From positions 1 through 20,036 of the forward strand of contig JAENRP010000538.1 in NCBI GenBank assembly GCA_024741835.1: a stretch of 20,036 bases of DNA, given 5' to 3'. A program made the position numbers and the translations under genes. The notes under the pieces are model-generated. The model saw nothing but the letters and a program-made list of their open reading frames with translations. It was not told the DNA's origin and ran no database searches. The stretch comes from Diplocarpon mali (taxonomy: Eukaryota; Ascomycota; Leotiomycetes; Helotiales; Drepanopezizaceae). Below are positions 9,301 through 19,861 of the stretch, piece by piece. Positions within the stretch are counted from its first letter, which is position 1, and every line of letters starts with the position of its first letter.

Positions 9301-10679
9301 TCTATAAGAGCGTATTTAATATAAGAGAGCTTAGCTTAAAGCTTTCTCTATTTTAAGGAAGCAAGGTTTTCGCGCGTTCTTTTGACCTTATTAAAGCTAA
9401 GGAGGTTTCGAAGCGTACCTTCCTTAGCACTAATTAAGGCGTATTTCAGCCTATTATACTCCTTTAGGTTTTAAAAGTGATTTTTAACCTAAGGGCAAAG
9501 GCACTTTTTAACGCTTCCCTTAAGAGTCTTCTTCGCCTTGCCTTTACTTAATGCTCTTAGATTAGTATGATCGCCTACTCCTTTAAGCGAGGCGTATACT
9601 CTAAGGGTTGCCTTTAATAAAGAGCTTGCGAAGCTTTGCTTTATTAAGCTTAAGAACTAATTAATATAATAGACTATATCTTTTTTATACTCTAGACTTA
9701 GCTTATTATCTCTAATAAGCTCTACTTAAGTCTATTAAGACTAAATAAGAGCCTAGTAGTAAACCGACTATAGAAACTTTATAATTGTAAAGAAGCCTTA
9801 AACCTTTAGGATTCTATATATTCGAGCTTTTTAATAGATCTTCCTAAAGCTAGCAAGCTAGGTCTTTAGGTCTACTTTACTACTCCTTATTTTAAAAAGC
9901 TTATTATTATAGTCTTCCCGAATTAACTCTATTATACTAACCTTAAAGGGGGCTAATTCCTTGCGCAAGTGCTTTATAATCTATTGAATTGATAGTTTCC
10001 CTGCTTTTTTATAATCATATTATACTACTTAAAGTAGCATAAGGTATACTATCTTAGTAATCCAATAGTATAATTAAGTATAAGAGCTCTTATTCCTTTT
10101 CTACGCTTCTATTATAAGATTGTATTATATTACTGCTATTTTATACTCTAGCTCTACGTCTTTAGCTATTATTTTTACAAGTAGTACTAAAGCTAGCATT
10201 TATTAATCGGTAGCTTCCTACTATTAGTATAACTTATAGTAGCTTTACAATATTCTCTAGTCCTATCCTTTTACTATTTTTTCAAGCTGCAGCAGTTCTA
10301 TTTCTAGATCTAGCAAGTATAGAGCTTCATTCTTATAGAGTAGAGCTTGATTTCCTATCTCTATAGCATATAGTTTAAGGTTATTAACCTATCTTAGCTT
10401 CTCTATATGCTTCTAGAGCCGTAGAAATTCGGCCTAAAACTCTAGCCCAGCGTACTAAATGCGCTATAACTTCCTATCTTAGAGTATAACTCTACTAGAG
10501 CTAAGCTCTTAAGCTTCTTTTTGCTAGTATTCGCTTATATTGATTAGGATAGTAAGGATTATAGGTTCTATTAGTTAGCTAGGAGCGTTAGAACGTCGAT
10601 TTAGGTTGTACAACGCGTATAGGCGAAGGAGAATAGATAAAAATAGTAGTAAAACCTCTTTAAGAAGCCTTTAAACATA
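9301..10679 (-). pseudogene. M2 gag (RIP-inactivated)
   Basis: This continues upstream of the protease in the same codon register. The C-terminal half carries a zinc-knuckle-like CLCP.VKNHF segment at about 9470-9503 followed by a Lys/Arg-rich tail, as in fungal copia Gag. The N-terminal half (about 10100-10550) is rich in Leu, Glu, Lys and Gln-derived stops, with helical, coiled-coil-like text such as AEFLRL.KHIEKLR and LLDLEIELLQLEKI. An ATG lies at 10676-10678 but is out of register with the rest, so the true start is uncertain and 10679 is only the limit of the readable frame. Gag would package the element RNA into particles. Stops occur about every 10-20 codons, all explainable as CAA, CAG, CGA or TGG changed by transitions. 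Confidence 0.72.
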
Positions 10680-10728
10680 GTGGATTTTTAATCGTTTGCT
10701 CCTAAGAGTCGCGAATAGTACTAATAAC

Positions 10729-10897
10729 TATTATACTATATTTAAAGGTGGATTCCTAATAGTAGCAGAAGCTTGTAAAATTCTACTCTAACTGTATATC
10801 TAAGCTCCCTTTATAAAAGTGCTCTGTAGCCACTTTAGAGGTATATTACATAAGCCAGTCCTTAGAGGCCTTAGCGCCTGAGGCTCCTTATGGCGCA
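10729..10897 (-). repeat. M2 5' LTR
   Basis: Partner of 3712-3880, same length, about 88% identical, with all differences transitions. The interior side (TATTATACTATA on the plus strand) corresponds to TGTCGTGCTGTA in the other copy. The outer end is GCGCA at 10893-10897. On its inner side the minus strand continues GTTATTAGTACTATTCGCG, the place for a primer-binding site, but I cannot assign the tRNA. Confidence 0.8.
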
Positions 10898-10901
10898 ATA
10901 T

Positions 10902-11170
10902 GAGTGTATTATCAAATTGGGCACTACAAAGGAGAAGCGATTGATAATCGATATAATAGCTATTCGATAATCGTACGAGAATAGGGAGCTTATAAAGATA
11001 CGTTGGATCGATGGCGCTAGCAACCTTGCTAACGCTATAATAAAAGCCAATCCAAATCAGGCCCTTTAGCAATTAGTAGATACTAATTCGATAACTATTA
11101 AGAAGGAAGGATAGGTACAAAGGCCTATTAGGGTATAACTAGACTTGAAAAGGTCTTAAATTGACGATAT
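10902..11170 (+). pseudogene. C-terminal fragment of a copia RNase H from another family (P1)
   Basis: The plus-strand frame starting at GAG (10902) reads ECIIKLGTTKEKRLIIDI, then SYENRELIKIRWIDGASN, LANAIIKANPNQAL and VDTNSITIKKEG, with few stops. This is the typical end of a fungal copia pol (ECLVKLGTTKEKRLMIDI..., WI.G.DNPADAMTKA...). It is a different lineage from M2 and P2, whose RNase H ends in an LLTK(D/E)IYA...KFKSFI-type tail. The fragment begins within a few bases of the M2 5' LTR, and its N-terminal two-thirds is absent from the window. An antisense open frame over this fragment and the LTR (10800-11072) is a by-product. Confidence 0.8.
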
Positions 11171-12109
11171 CGGATTTTTAATTGCGTACTATTAGCAATT
11201 TTCATTCTTTTATTTTACTATAAGATATATTCCTATACTTATTATTACTGCCTTCTTTTTATCTTTTCCTTACTTACTTGCAAGTATTTGCATTTTTATC
11301 ACTTAAGTAGTACTTAAGAAGGGGATTATAGCAAAGCAGCAATTATTATATTACTAAAGATAATGATCTACTAACAATTCTACCCTTGATAAGCATTTAC
11401 CCTAAGTACTAGGATTCCTAAGGCGCAGTTCCTTAGCCGCTTAAGTCCTAGAGGCCTTACTACTTAAAATAGCGACTAAGTTGGCCTATTCCTCTTAAGC
11501 TTATACTTAAGCGAGGGCGGCCGCGATCTCTACTAGATTAGGTTCATTTAGATCATTAAGATCCAGATCCTTACCCTTTAAGGAGCCCTTAAAAGGCACC
11601 TATCTACCCTTGCCCTTTTAACAGCAGACATTATTAGAGGGAGCTTAGGAGCGGCCTCTAATTAAGCTAGATAGCCCCTTTATATATTAAAGGGAGTTGA
11701 GCACCTTGGCGCCTTAAGTCTTAAGGCGCCTGAGGGCAGCATTACTACCTTAGATAGTACGCAATAAATCCTGCGAATAGTTAATTATTAATATTAGATG
11801 GATTCAAGGGCACGTATAGCTTATTAGGTATTAGTAAGATCGATACTCTAGCAGAGGGTATAAGCTTCGTTTAGCTATACTAGCTAAAGGGCATCCCGAG
11901 TTTTTAAGACTATAGAGATTTATATCTAAGTCTCTTTAAATAGGATTCGGGCCGCCTTTTAGATCGTATTAACGTTGCTACTAATATAAGCATCTTAAAG
12001 GATAATATACTTATCTTAAGCTTAAATAGGTATTTAAAACGGATATCTATTAGAGGTTATTAAAGCAAGAGGATATTAAAGGGCACTTACTAAGATATAC
12101 TTTGTATTA
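11171..12109 (+). other. P1 3' region and LTR-like sequence, no gene
   Basis: After the RNase H fragment comes a T-rich untranslated-like tail. A purine run AAGAAGGGGA (11316-11325) follows and could be the P1 polypurine tract. If so, its 3' LTR would begin at about 11326 and include the GC-richer, palindrome-containing stretch 11400-11760. No second copy is present to confirm this. From 11790 to 12109 two plus-strand frames look vaguely protein-like but match nothing I know, and stop spacing is not informative at this composition. Confidence 0.35.
11708..11730. repeat. Perfect 23-bp palindrome
   Basis: GGCGCCTTAAG and CTTAAGGCGCC flank a single T, giving 11-bp perfectly complementary arms. 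It lies in the putative P1 LTR. Related GGCCTTAGCGCCTGAGG text occurs inside both M2 LTRs (about 3850-3868 and 10867-10885), which suggests a recurring LTR motif. Both arms are intact in a region otherwise full of transitions. Confidence 0.8.
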
Positions 12110-13733
12110 TGTAGAATGGGCGGAGTCTCCACTTATTCTAGAGACCCTCTATATGACTCTGCTAAGTTATAGACTCTCCCTTTTGTTTCCGAAGTCTCCT
12201 TACTATATATACACTAGATAATAATATAATTAATCATCTTCTCTTACTTTTACAAGCCTTTTAAGCGACTTAATAAAGGCCCTCTAGCTAACCGCATTAT
12301 AGTTATAAGCCTTATAAGCACTTTAATATGCTTTCTCTTTATATGCAACCGGCTAGAGGGCCCTTTAAGCTCTTAACTGACTTTTTGAGTATTTATAATA
12401 ACTCGAAGGACCTTTATTTTTAATTAATAAATCTCTAATTTCTAATCGAACTTTATTTGCAAACTCCATTTATATACTTAACCTTTTTTCATTAGACTTT
12501 ATTTAATATATCTAACGCTTTAAGCATCTCTAAGCCTTGCCTTAATACCTTTACCTCTTAGGTAAAGTAGTTTAATAAGTATATATTTTTTATTAAGATT
12601 TATAATATTACTATTTTTACCAATCTAAGACTCTTATTTAAGTCAATTATAAAGACTAAGCCTTAAGCTCCCTTTATATAGGAGCTTAAGGAATTAGAAA
12701 CGGCCAACCTTCGCATAGTATACGCAAGGTCGTATAAAGAGTATATAGCTACTCCGGCCGAATAGATTTACGCCTGCTTTCCCTTAAGAGATCTGTTAAA
12801 AGCTCCTCCTCTATAGGCCTCTTATAAAGACATTAAGGACGAATATAAAATCCTAATAAAGGAGTACCTTATGTATAAGGAAACTTAAAAGACCTAATGC
12901 AAATACTACAAACTATTATTAAAATAGGTCTTTAAGACTATTAATAAAACGCTTTTAGCTTCCGCAATAGCTTAAGCTTAAATCCAAGCTAAGAAGCTCT
13001 CCTCTTTAATACTTAATAGAGATACTCCTATAAGTGGAACTACTGCTAATAACCTATATACTAATTTAGTAAACTAGCAACTCTTACTCTAAGGCCTAGT
13101 ATCTATTTTAAAGTATGATATTACGCCTTTTAATAAGGCTATTTAGTCTTAAATAAGGCTTTAGTACCGTAATATATTACGCTAAGGTAAGATTAAGAGA
13201 ACTAATACTTAATAGTAGATCTAGGAGTAGTAGGAGGCGTACCGCCTAGTAGAGTAATACAGTCTTCTTAAGATTAAAGGGAGACTAGGAGTAACTGACT
13301 TTTTAAACTTAATTATAATAAAGATTAATCCGAGTTAGGCGACCTACTTAAAGGAGGAAATAATCACTAATAAGTAGATAGGAACCTTATATAAGTACGA
13401 CCTAATGCAGCTAAGCCGCGCTTTAATAGGTATTGAATCTAATAAAGCAATTGATAATAAAGGGCTAGTAGTTTTTGCTACTTAAGAGTCTTTCCTAGAT
13501 GCTAAAACCCTTTCGCAAGCTTTAGCAAGCAGTTCCCGAAATCGCTTTATAAGCTTTAAAAGGGAGATTAGGCCTAAGTGCCCTTATAAAAGCTCTACTA
13601 ATTACTATTAGAAGCCTTAGGACTATTAGAAACTATTATATATTATAAATAGGCGTAAGGAAAATATAAAGGTTCTCCTTTTGCGAAAAGAGGTCCTACG
13701 AATATAAAAGGCGTTAAACGCAGGAGACTAGTT
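12110..13733 (+). repeat. Tandem unit 1: P2 LTR/leader plus gag
   Basis: This 1.62-kb unit begins TGTAGAATGGGCGGAGTCTC and matches 13738-15360 along its whole length, at about 88-90% by eye with mostly transitions. It starts like an LTR (TG...) with a CTATATATAC promoter-like run near 12204. The LTR may end at CA near 12254, but no 3' LTR of this family is present to confirm it. The unit stops inside the gag-pol coding region, and four unexplained bases (ATCG) separate it from unit 2. Confidence 0.85.
12432..13733 (+). pseudogene. Truncated P2 gag, first copy
   Basis: Homologous to the second copy over its whole length. It reads TLFNISN-, FNKYIFFTKLYN- and FADLRLLFK-like segments, a DFLNLIIIKI segment near 13290, and a knuckle remnant KCPYK followed by a Tyr- and Lys-rich tail from about 13576. 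It ends abruptly just past the knuckle, before protease. There are many TAA/TAG stops. No start codon can be assigned. Relative to the second copy it carries a net 1-bp length difference between unit starts and the knuckle. Confidence 0.75.
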
Positions 13734-13737
13734 ATCG

Positions 13738-15360
13738 TATAGAATAGGCGGAGTCTCCACTTATTCTGGAGACCCTCTACGTGAGTCTGCTTAGTCATAG
13801 ACTCTCCCTTTTCTTTCTAAAGTCTCCTTACTATATATATACTAGAGAATAATATAATCAATTATCTTTATCTATATTAGCAAGCCTCTTAAGCAACCTA
13901 ATAAAGGCCCTCTAGCCGACCGCACTATAGTTATAAGCCTTATAAGCACTTTAATATGCTTTCTCTTTATATATAACTGGCTAAAGGGCCCTTTAAGCTC
14001 TTAACCGACTTTTTAAGTATTTATTACAACTTAAAGGACCTTTATTTTCAATTAACAAATCTCCAATTTCTAATCGAACCTTATTTACAAACCTTATTTA
14101 TATATCTAACCTTTTTCACTAGACTCTATTTAATATATCTAACTCTTTAAGCATTTCCAAGCCTTACTTTAATACCTTTGCCTCTTAGGTAAAGTGGTTT
14201 AATAAATATATATTCTTCGCTAAGCTTTATAATATCACTATTTTTGCCGATCTAAGACTCTTATTTAAATCAATTATAGAGACCGAGCTTTAAGCTCCCT
14301 CTATATAGGAGCTTAAGGAATTGGAAATGGCTAACCTTTGCGTAGTATACGCGAGGTTGTATAAAGAGTATATAGCAATTCTATTCGAATAGATTTACGC
14401 CTGCTTTCCCTTAGGAGATCTATTAAAGGCTCCTCTTCTATAGGCTTCTTATAAGGATATTAAGGATAAATATAAAATCCTAATAAAGGAGTACTATATA
14501 TATAAGGAAACTTAGAAGACCTAATGCAAATACTATAAGCTATTACTCAAATAGGTCTCTAAGACTATCGATAGAACGCTCCTAGCTTTTGCAATAGCTT
14601 AAGTATAAATCCAAGCTAAGAAGCTCTCTTCCTTAATACTTAATAGAGATACTCCTATAAGTGGAACTATTGCTAATAACCTATATTCTATTTTAGTAAA
14701 CTAGTAACTCTTACTCTAAGGCCTAGTATCTATTTTAAAGCGAGATATTACGCCTTCTAATAAGGCTATTCAGTCTTAGATAAGGCTCTAATACTACAAT
14801 ATATTACGCTAAGGTAAGACTAAGAGAACCAACACTTAGTAGTAGATCTAGGAGTAGTAAGAGGCGTACTATTTAGTAGAATAATATAATCTCCTTAAGA
14901 TTAAAGGGAGACTAGGAGTTATTGACTTTTTAAACTTAATTATAGTAAAGATTAATCTAAATTAGGCAACTCGCTTAAAGGAGGAAATTATTACTAATAA
15001 GCAGATAGGAACCCTATATAAGTATAACCTAATGCAACTAAGCCGCGCCCTAGTAGGTATTAAATCCAATAGAGCAATTGATAATAAAAGGCTAGCAGTT
15101 TTTACTACTTAAGAGTCTTTCTTAAATGCTAAAACCCCTTCGCAGGCTCTAGTAAGCAGCTCCCGAAATCGCTTTATAAGCTCTAAAAGAGAGATTAGGC
15201 CTAAGTGCCCTTATAAAGGCTTTAAAAATCACTATTAGAAGCCCTAGGACTATCGGAAACTATTATATACTATAGACGGGCGTAAAGAAAATATAAAGGT
15301 TCTCCCTTTATAAGAGGAGGTCTTACAAATACAAAAGGCGTTAAATGCAAAAGACCAGTT
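13738..15360 (+). repeat. Tandem unit 2: P2 LTR/leader plus gag, joined to pol
   Basis: Second copy of 12110-13733. Its first bases TATAGAATAGG correspond to TGTAGAATGGG of unit 1 after G-to-A changes. Unlike unit 1, it runs on without a break into protease and the rest of pol. Confidence 0.85.
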
Positions 15361-15420
15361 CAAGGGTCTTTAAGCATAGCTTAAGGAGAATAATATTGCG
15401 GTAATAGTAATTGATAAATT
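14060..15420 (+). pseudogene. P2 gag, second copy (RIP-inactivated)
   Basis: Segments readable in one frame: TLFNISNSLSISKPYF, VKWFNKYIFFAKLYNITIF, LEMANLCVVYARLYKEYIA, ACFPLGDLLKAPLL, then GRLGVIDFLNLIIVKINL near 14910 and the zinc-knuckle remnant KCPYKGFKNHY at 15203-15235 with a basic tail. The frame is the same one used by protease, integrase, RT and RNase H downstream, so Gag and Pol would have formed one polyprotein, as in many copia elements. The start is uncertain: no ATG survives at a convincing position, and 14060 is the limit of the readable frame. Confidence 0.75.
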
Positions 15421-18400
15421 TAAAAGAAAGGCTTTAGCCTTTAAAGAGGATAGTTTAAGTAAAAGGGAGAACTCACCAGTCTTTATAATAATAGATCCCT
15501 TTGCCTTTAATGCTTTTAAAGAATCGTTTAACGTTTACTACCTCTTTAAGTTAGAATGCCACCTGCTCTCTTTAAGTACGCTCTTTAATAATTGCGCAGC
15601 TACTTATATTATTAATTCGAAGGATTTACTTATTATAGGCACCTTTAAGCCTTTTGGCGACTTATAGTAATATATCAAAGCAAGTACTTTAAGACTCCTA
15701 ATTATTAGGAAAGGTAATAGATATATAGTAGACTCTCTTCTATAGCGTAATGGCTTTCTTATAAGGATAATGCTGCGTAATATTGCTATTATAAAGGAGT
15801 TTACTATTAATATTATCTTAAAGAGGCTCCTTATAGATAAGGGTTTTTAATACTCTAAGGTAGACTTCACTTTGCGATCTAGGAGTATTATAGATTCTAT
15901 AAAGCGAGCTTAATTAAAGCGTTACCATAATCTTATTTTCTTTAAATATAAGTCTATTAACTATTTAAATCTTCTAAATATACTTTAATATAACTTCTTT
16001 GCCTTAATAGCATTTCCTATAGCTAAGACAATACTTTATAATAGGTTCCAGTTTAGCTATACGCCTACTAAGGTATAGGATAATAATATATATATATAGT
16101 ACCTTTATACTAGCTACTTAAGCGCAGAGGCTCTTTAAGTACTAGTCAAGTGCGCTAAAGAAGTAAAGATCAAAGGAATATAAAGGCTAAAGTGCCTTAT
16201 ATATATAGTAGCATCTGCTAAGTAAGTTATCTTTTGCGCTACCTTTAAGAACCGATCTTTAAGGCCCTTCTTTAGGATCTCCTAGGATCTCTTTGACTTT
16301 TTAAATAACTTATATAATAGCTGCTTATAAGTTCTTTTAATTAAAGATAAGTATAGTAGTATACTTTAGACGTTTCTATTAAGATTAAAGGGTAGAGATA
16401 TAGTTATAAAAGTCCTTTAGGCCTTTAAAGCATAAGTGAAATATTAATATAGGCTTTCTATTTATAAGATTAGGCAAGATAATAATACTTTAGTAATCTC
16501 TTTAAAGGAAGACTCTCTTATAGAGTACTAAAGATAGGTAAAAGAGGAGGGAATCGATTTAAAGCTTACTCCTGCTTATATATACTAACCTAATAAAGGC
16601 ATAGAGCAAGTAGGAAAGGAGTTGATTAAATGCTCTATTAAAATAAGGATCTACGCTAGGCTTTTAGTAAGCCTTTGGCCAAAGGTTGTAAAGGCTGCTA
16701 TATACTTTTATAATATCTCCTTACTTACTAGGAAGAAGATGATCTTATTAAGCGAGGCTCTTTACAATTGGTTTAAGTAGTATTTTCGATTTTATAAGCT
16801 GCTACTTATTAAGTAGATGATAGTAAGCTTAAAGCCTAACTAAAGTCGCATTTATATATATAGCGCTTGCGTATACCCTTTAATTAAAGAGAAGGAGGTA
16901 AGGAGGGACTGCCGAACCTTTAAAATTGAACTATAAAGGTACTTAAGTTACTTAATTAGATATATTACCTTTAATATTTATAAAATCTGAGTTCTTATAC
17001 TTTAGTAAGTAATAATAACTTATAATATCGAATTCGATAAGTCTCTCTTCTATAGTTTAAAAGCTAAGCGTATAAACCCTATATTACGCTAAGAACTTAA
17101 GATAACCCTCTAATTGATTAAAGAGGAAGAGGGAGCTTAGGATACTAAGTTTAAAGGCATTTTCAAAGAATTAGAGCTTATCGCAAGACCAAATGCAATT
17201 GCTATAGAAGAAGCCGCTATATAAAAAGAGCCTATATTATAAATTAACGCTACTTTATAGCCTTTAACTAATAATATAAAAGGCCTTAACTTAAATCCAA
17301 ATTCTTTAAAAGACCTACTTAGAAACTTAAGGGTAGAAGTAAGCGAATTAAAAGCCACTTCGCCAGTTTTTAAGAAGGCAAATAGCAACTAGAGCTTAAG
17401 GGTAATGATTCCTTATAGAGGCCCTATTAAAGAAGGAACTATAAACGACTTTAAAGGAGTTTTTAAAGATAAGTTCTATAAGGTAATCGGCAGATCTTTA
17501 GCTGCTATTCTATATAAGAATAGAAATAGCTTAAGGGCTTTAAGATAGAGTCTTCGATTATAAAGGCAAGCCTTAGTAAACTTTAGTAAAAGGCTAAAGG
17601 TATTACTACTAAGATCTAGAAGGAGCTTTAATAGTCTTATAAGAAGCGATCTAGTAAAAGGAGCAAGCCTTAATAATATAATACCTTAAGTTATAATACT
17701 AGCTTAAAGACTTTAGGCTTAAGAGATAGAGCTACTTAAACTCTTAGAGGAACCTTTAGTAATAATAAAAATAAAGGAGAAGACCTATAGAGAAAAGTAT
17801 AAAGAGGAACTCCCTCTTTTTAAGTAAAAGAGGATAAGATACTTAAGCGTTAAGTAATAGGAGACTTTAAAAGTATATGCTATTGCTTTAAAGCATATAC
17901 TCTTTTAAAGCAATATTAATTTATCTTACTCCTTATATATATAGGAGTTTATATCGACCTTTTAAGTAAACGAATAAATAAAAGAGGATAGAAAGGACTA
18001 TTTAATAGTTTATATAATTATTAAAGCTATAGTTAATAGTTAGGCAAAGGATAAAGCGCAGTCTATTAACCGCTTATAGTATTAAGGCTCTTTACTAAAG
18101 CCTTCGAAAGGATGGCTAGACTTAGAGAAGTACCCTTTTAGCAAATGATTTAAGAAAAGAGAGCGCTAAGAGATTAGGAATCTAGAATCTCAAAGTTGCT
18201 AGAAAATTATATAAAGGGACTACTTAAAGCTTCTGCCGATACTATTAAAATAGGTTTTTACCTATAAGGTCAATAGCTTTAGCGAGCTTTTAAAGTGCCA
18301 ATTATAGCTAATTATAAAAGGAGATCTTTAAGATAAAGCTTTAATTTTCTTAACTTATATAGCTACGCTTATAGTAAGGTCTTTTAAGGTACTAATAGCG

Positions 18401-19645
18401 CTTGCTGCGTACTTTAATATAAAAGTAAAGTAGTTCGATATTATTAACGTATTTATTAACGCTTTTAGAGACCTAAGGAGTGCTCTAGTTATATATTTCC
18501 TATTAAATGGCTTTAAGCGCCCTAGTATAGTAGTAGAACTGGACCGCGCGCTTTATAGGCTAAAAGACTCTTTAGCGCTATAGTATAGGAACTTCGCAAG
18601 AACGCTTAAGGGCCTTTAACTCAAGCCATTAGGCGAGGAGCCTTATATTTTTATAATAAAGGATCGCATAGTCTTTATAGCGTTTTATATTAATAATATT
18701 TAAGTATTATATAAGGCCTTTAACCTGACTTGGACGACTTATCTAATTAAAGACTTAAAGAAGGCGTATAAGCTTACTATTATAAGAGATATCTCCTAGT
18801 TCCTTAAAGTAAGGATTATTTAAGATAAAAAGGTAAAGAGGATCTCCTTAATTTATAATACTTATATTAAGAAGATCGCTCAAAAGTTTAAAGATAATAT
18901 AAGGAGAGTGCCTAGTACTCTACTACTAAAGAAGGAGTTTATTAAGAACTTAGGGCAAGCTTCTTTAAAAAAGGTAAAGGAGTATTAAGAGAAAATAGGC
19001 TCTATTCTTTATATAGCGATTATAATACACCTAGATGTTGCATTCGCAGCCTTTTAACTATCTTTCTTTTTAATCAATCCAAGCTTTAAGCACCTTTTAG
19101 CCGTAGATTAAATGCTTTAATACCTATATAGTATGCACTTCTTAGAAATTGCCTATAGCTTTAAAGCTAAGGAATACTAATTGGTTGCGTCTTTAGATAC
19201 TTCTTTTAAAGATAACTAAGAGACCTGCAGATCCTCTTAAGAATATGTCTTCTTCCTATTTAAAGGACCGATTATTTGAAAAGCGAATTGCCAAGCGACT
19301 ATTATACTCTTTTCTACTAAAGTAGAACTCTATAGTATAATATCTATTACAAAGGAGATAATAGCTATAAAACGCCTCTTTAAGGAGATTCGTATAGACT
19401 CCCTCTTTAAATAGAATATATATTACAATAATTAATAAACGATTCGGCTAATTATTATAGAAAATGAAAAGATTAAGATAAGCCTCTAATATATCGAAAT
19501 TAGCAATATATAGATCTATTAAAAGTACTAGAAAGGAAGCTTTTAAATAATCTACCTCCTTACTAAGGAGATATACGCAGATAGGCTTATTAAGAACCTA
19601 AACTACTAGAAGTTTAAAAGCTTTATTCGTTTATTAAACCTTTAG
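15421..19645 (+). pseudogene. P2 pol: protease, integrase, reverse transcriptase, RNase H (RIP-inactivated)
   Basis: Domains in order: protease with FNNCAATYIINSKDLLI at 15584-15634, where the catalytic Asp reads Asn; GAG-pre-integrase with CAKEVKIKGI near 16150; integrase with FLNNLYNS, VLLIKDKYSSIL, IYKIRQDNNTLVI (16460-16500), EGIDLKLTPAYIY and PNKGIEQVGKELI near 16595, then WPKVVKAAIYFYNIS; a linker (17150-17700); RT with FDIINVFINAFRD, ELDRALYRLKDSLAL and AFYINNI at 18680-18700, where both Asp of YVDD read Asn; IGSILYIAI near 19000; and RNase H with LDTSFKDN (19193-19216), EYVFFLFKGPII and FSTKVELYSI, ending LLTKEIYADRLIKNLN and FKSFIRLLNL near 19642. All checked motifs lie in one codon register over more than 4 kb. 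Pol relates to M2 pol in motif detail but is a distinct copy on the opposite strand. Confidence 0.85.
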
Positions 19646-19861
19646 AGCTTTTAAATAATCGTTTAGCAACTCGCACTTACTAGCAAGTAGTTACTTATTA
19701 CTAAGAGACTTATATTTATAAGCTCTTACTCTCTTATAATTACATTTATTTGTTTTCTTTTATAAAGCGTACTATAGAAGCTTCTCCTTTTTTAAAAATA
19801 TAAAATAGGTAATGTTCTTAAGCTGCTATTGCAAGGCGCGACCCTCTCTTAGATTCTCTTA
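19646..19861 (+). other. Sequence between P2 pol and the right-hand LTR, no gene
   Basis: The P2 frame stays weakly readable to a TAA at 19763-19765, but without family motifs. No match to the P2 5' unit start (CGGAGTCTCC...) is present, so the P2 3' LTR is missing or lies beyond the inserted LTR at 19862. No polypurine tract is seen directly before 19862. Confidence 0.5.

Larger units (their letters stand above)
3712..10897 (-). mobile_element. Full-length dead Ty1/copia retrotransposon M2
   Basis: Two 169-bp direct repeats (3712-3880 and 10729-10897) bound a 6.85-kb interior that reads gag, protease, integrase, reverse transcriptase, RNase H on the minus strand. Integrase before RT is the defining copia order. 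Total length is about 7.2 kb. The LTRs differ at about 21 positions, all transitions, as RIP would produce, so divergence cannot be used as a clock. No matching target-site duplication is visible: AATGT precedes 3712 and ATATG follows 10897. The right flank is copia RNase H sequence (P1), but the left flank is not its continuation. The element may therefore have formed by recombination, or one flank has since been replaced. Confidence 0.85.

Noticed and set aside
10800..11072. 90-codon open frame on the minus strand
   Set aside because: It is antisense to the P1 RNase H fragment and overlaps the M2 5' LTR. Its translation has no family features; the plus-strand copia reading explains the sequence.
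11790..12109. Possible extra protein-like frame upstream of the P2 unit
   Set aside because: Two different frames look equally protein-like with a stop about every nine codons, and no known motif is present.
17137..17388. 83-codon open frame on the minus strand
   Set aside because: It lies antisense to the P2 integrase-RT linker. Depletion of Gln and Trp codons on the sense strand makes such antisense frames by chance.
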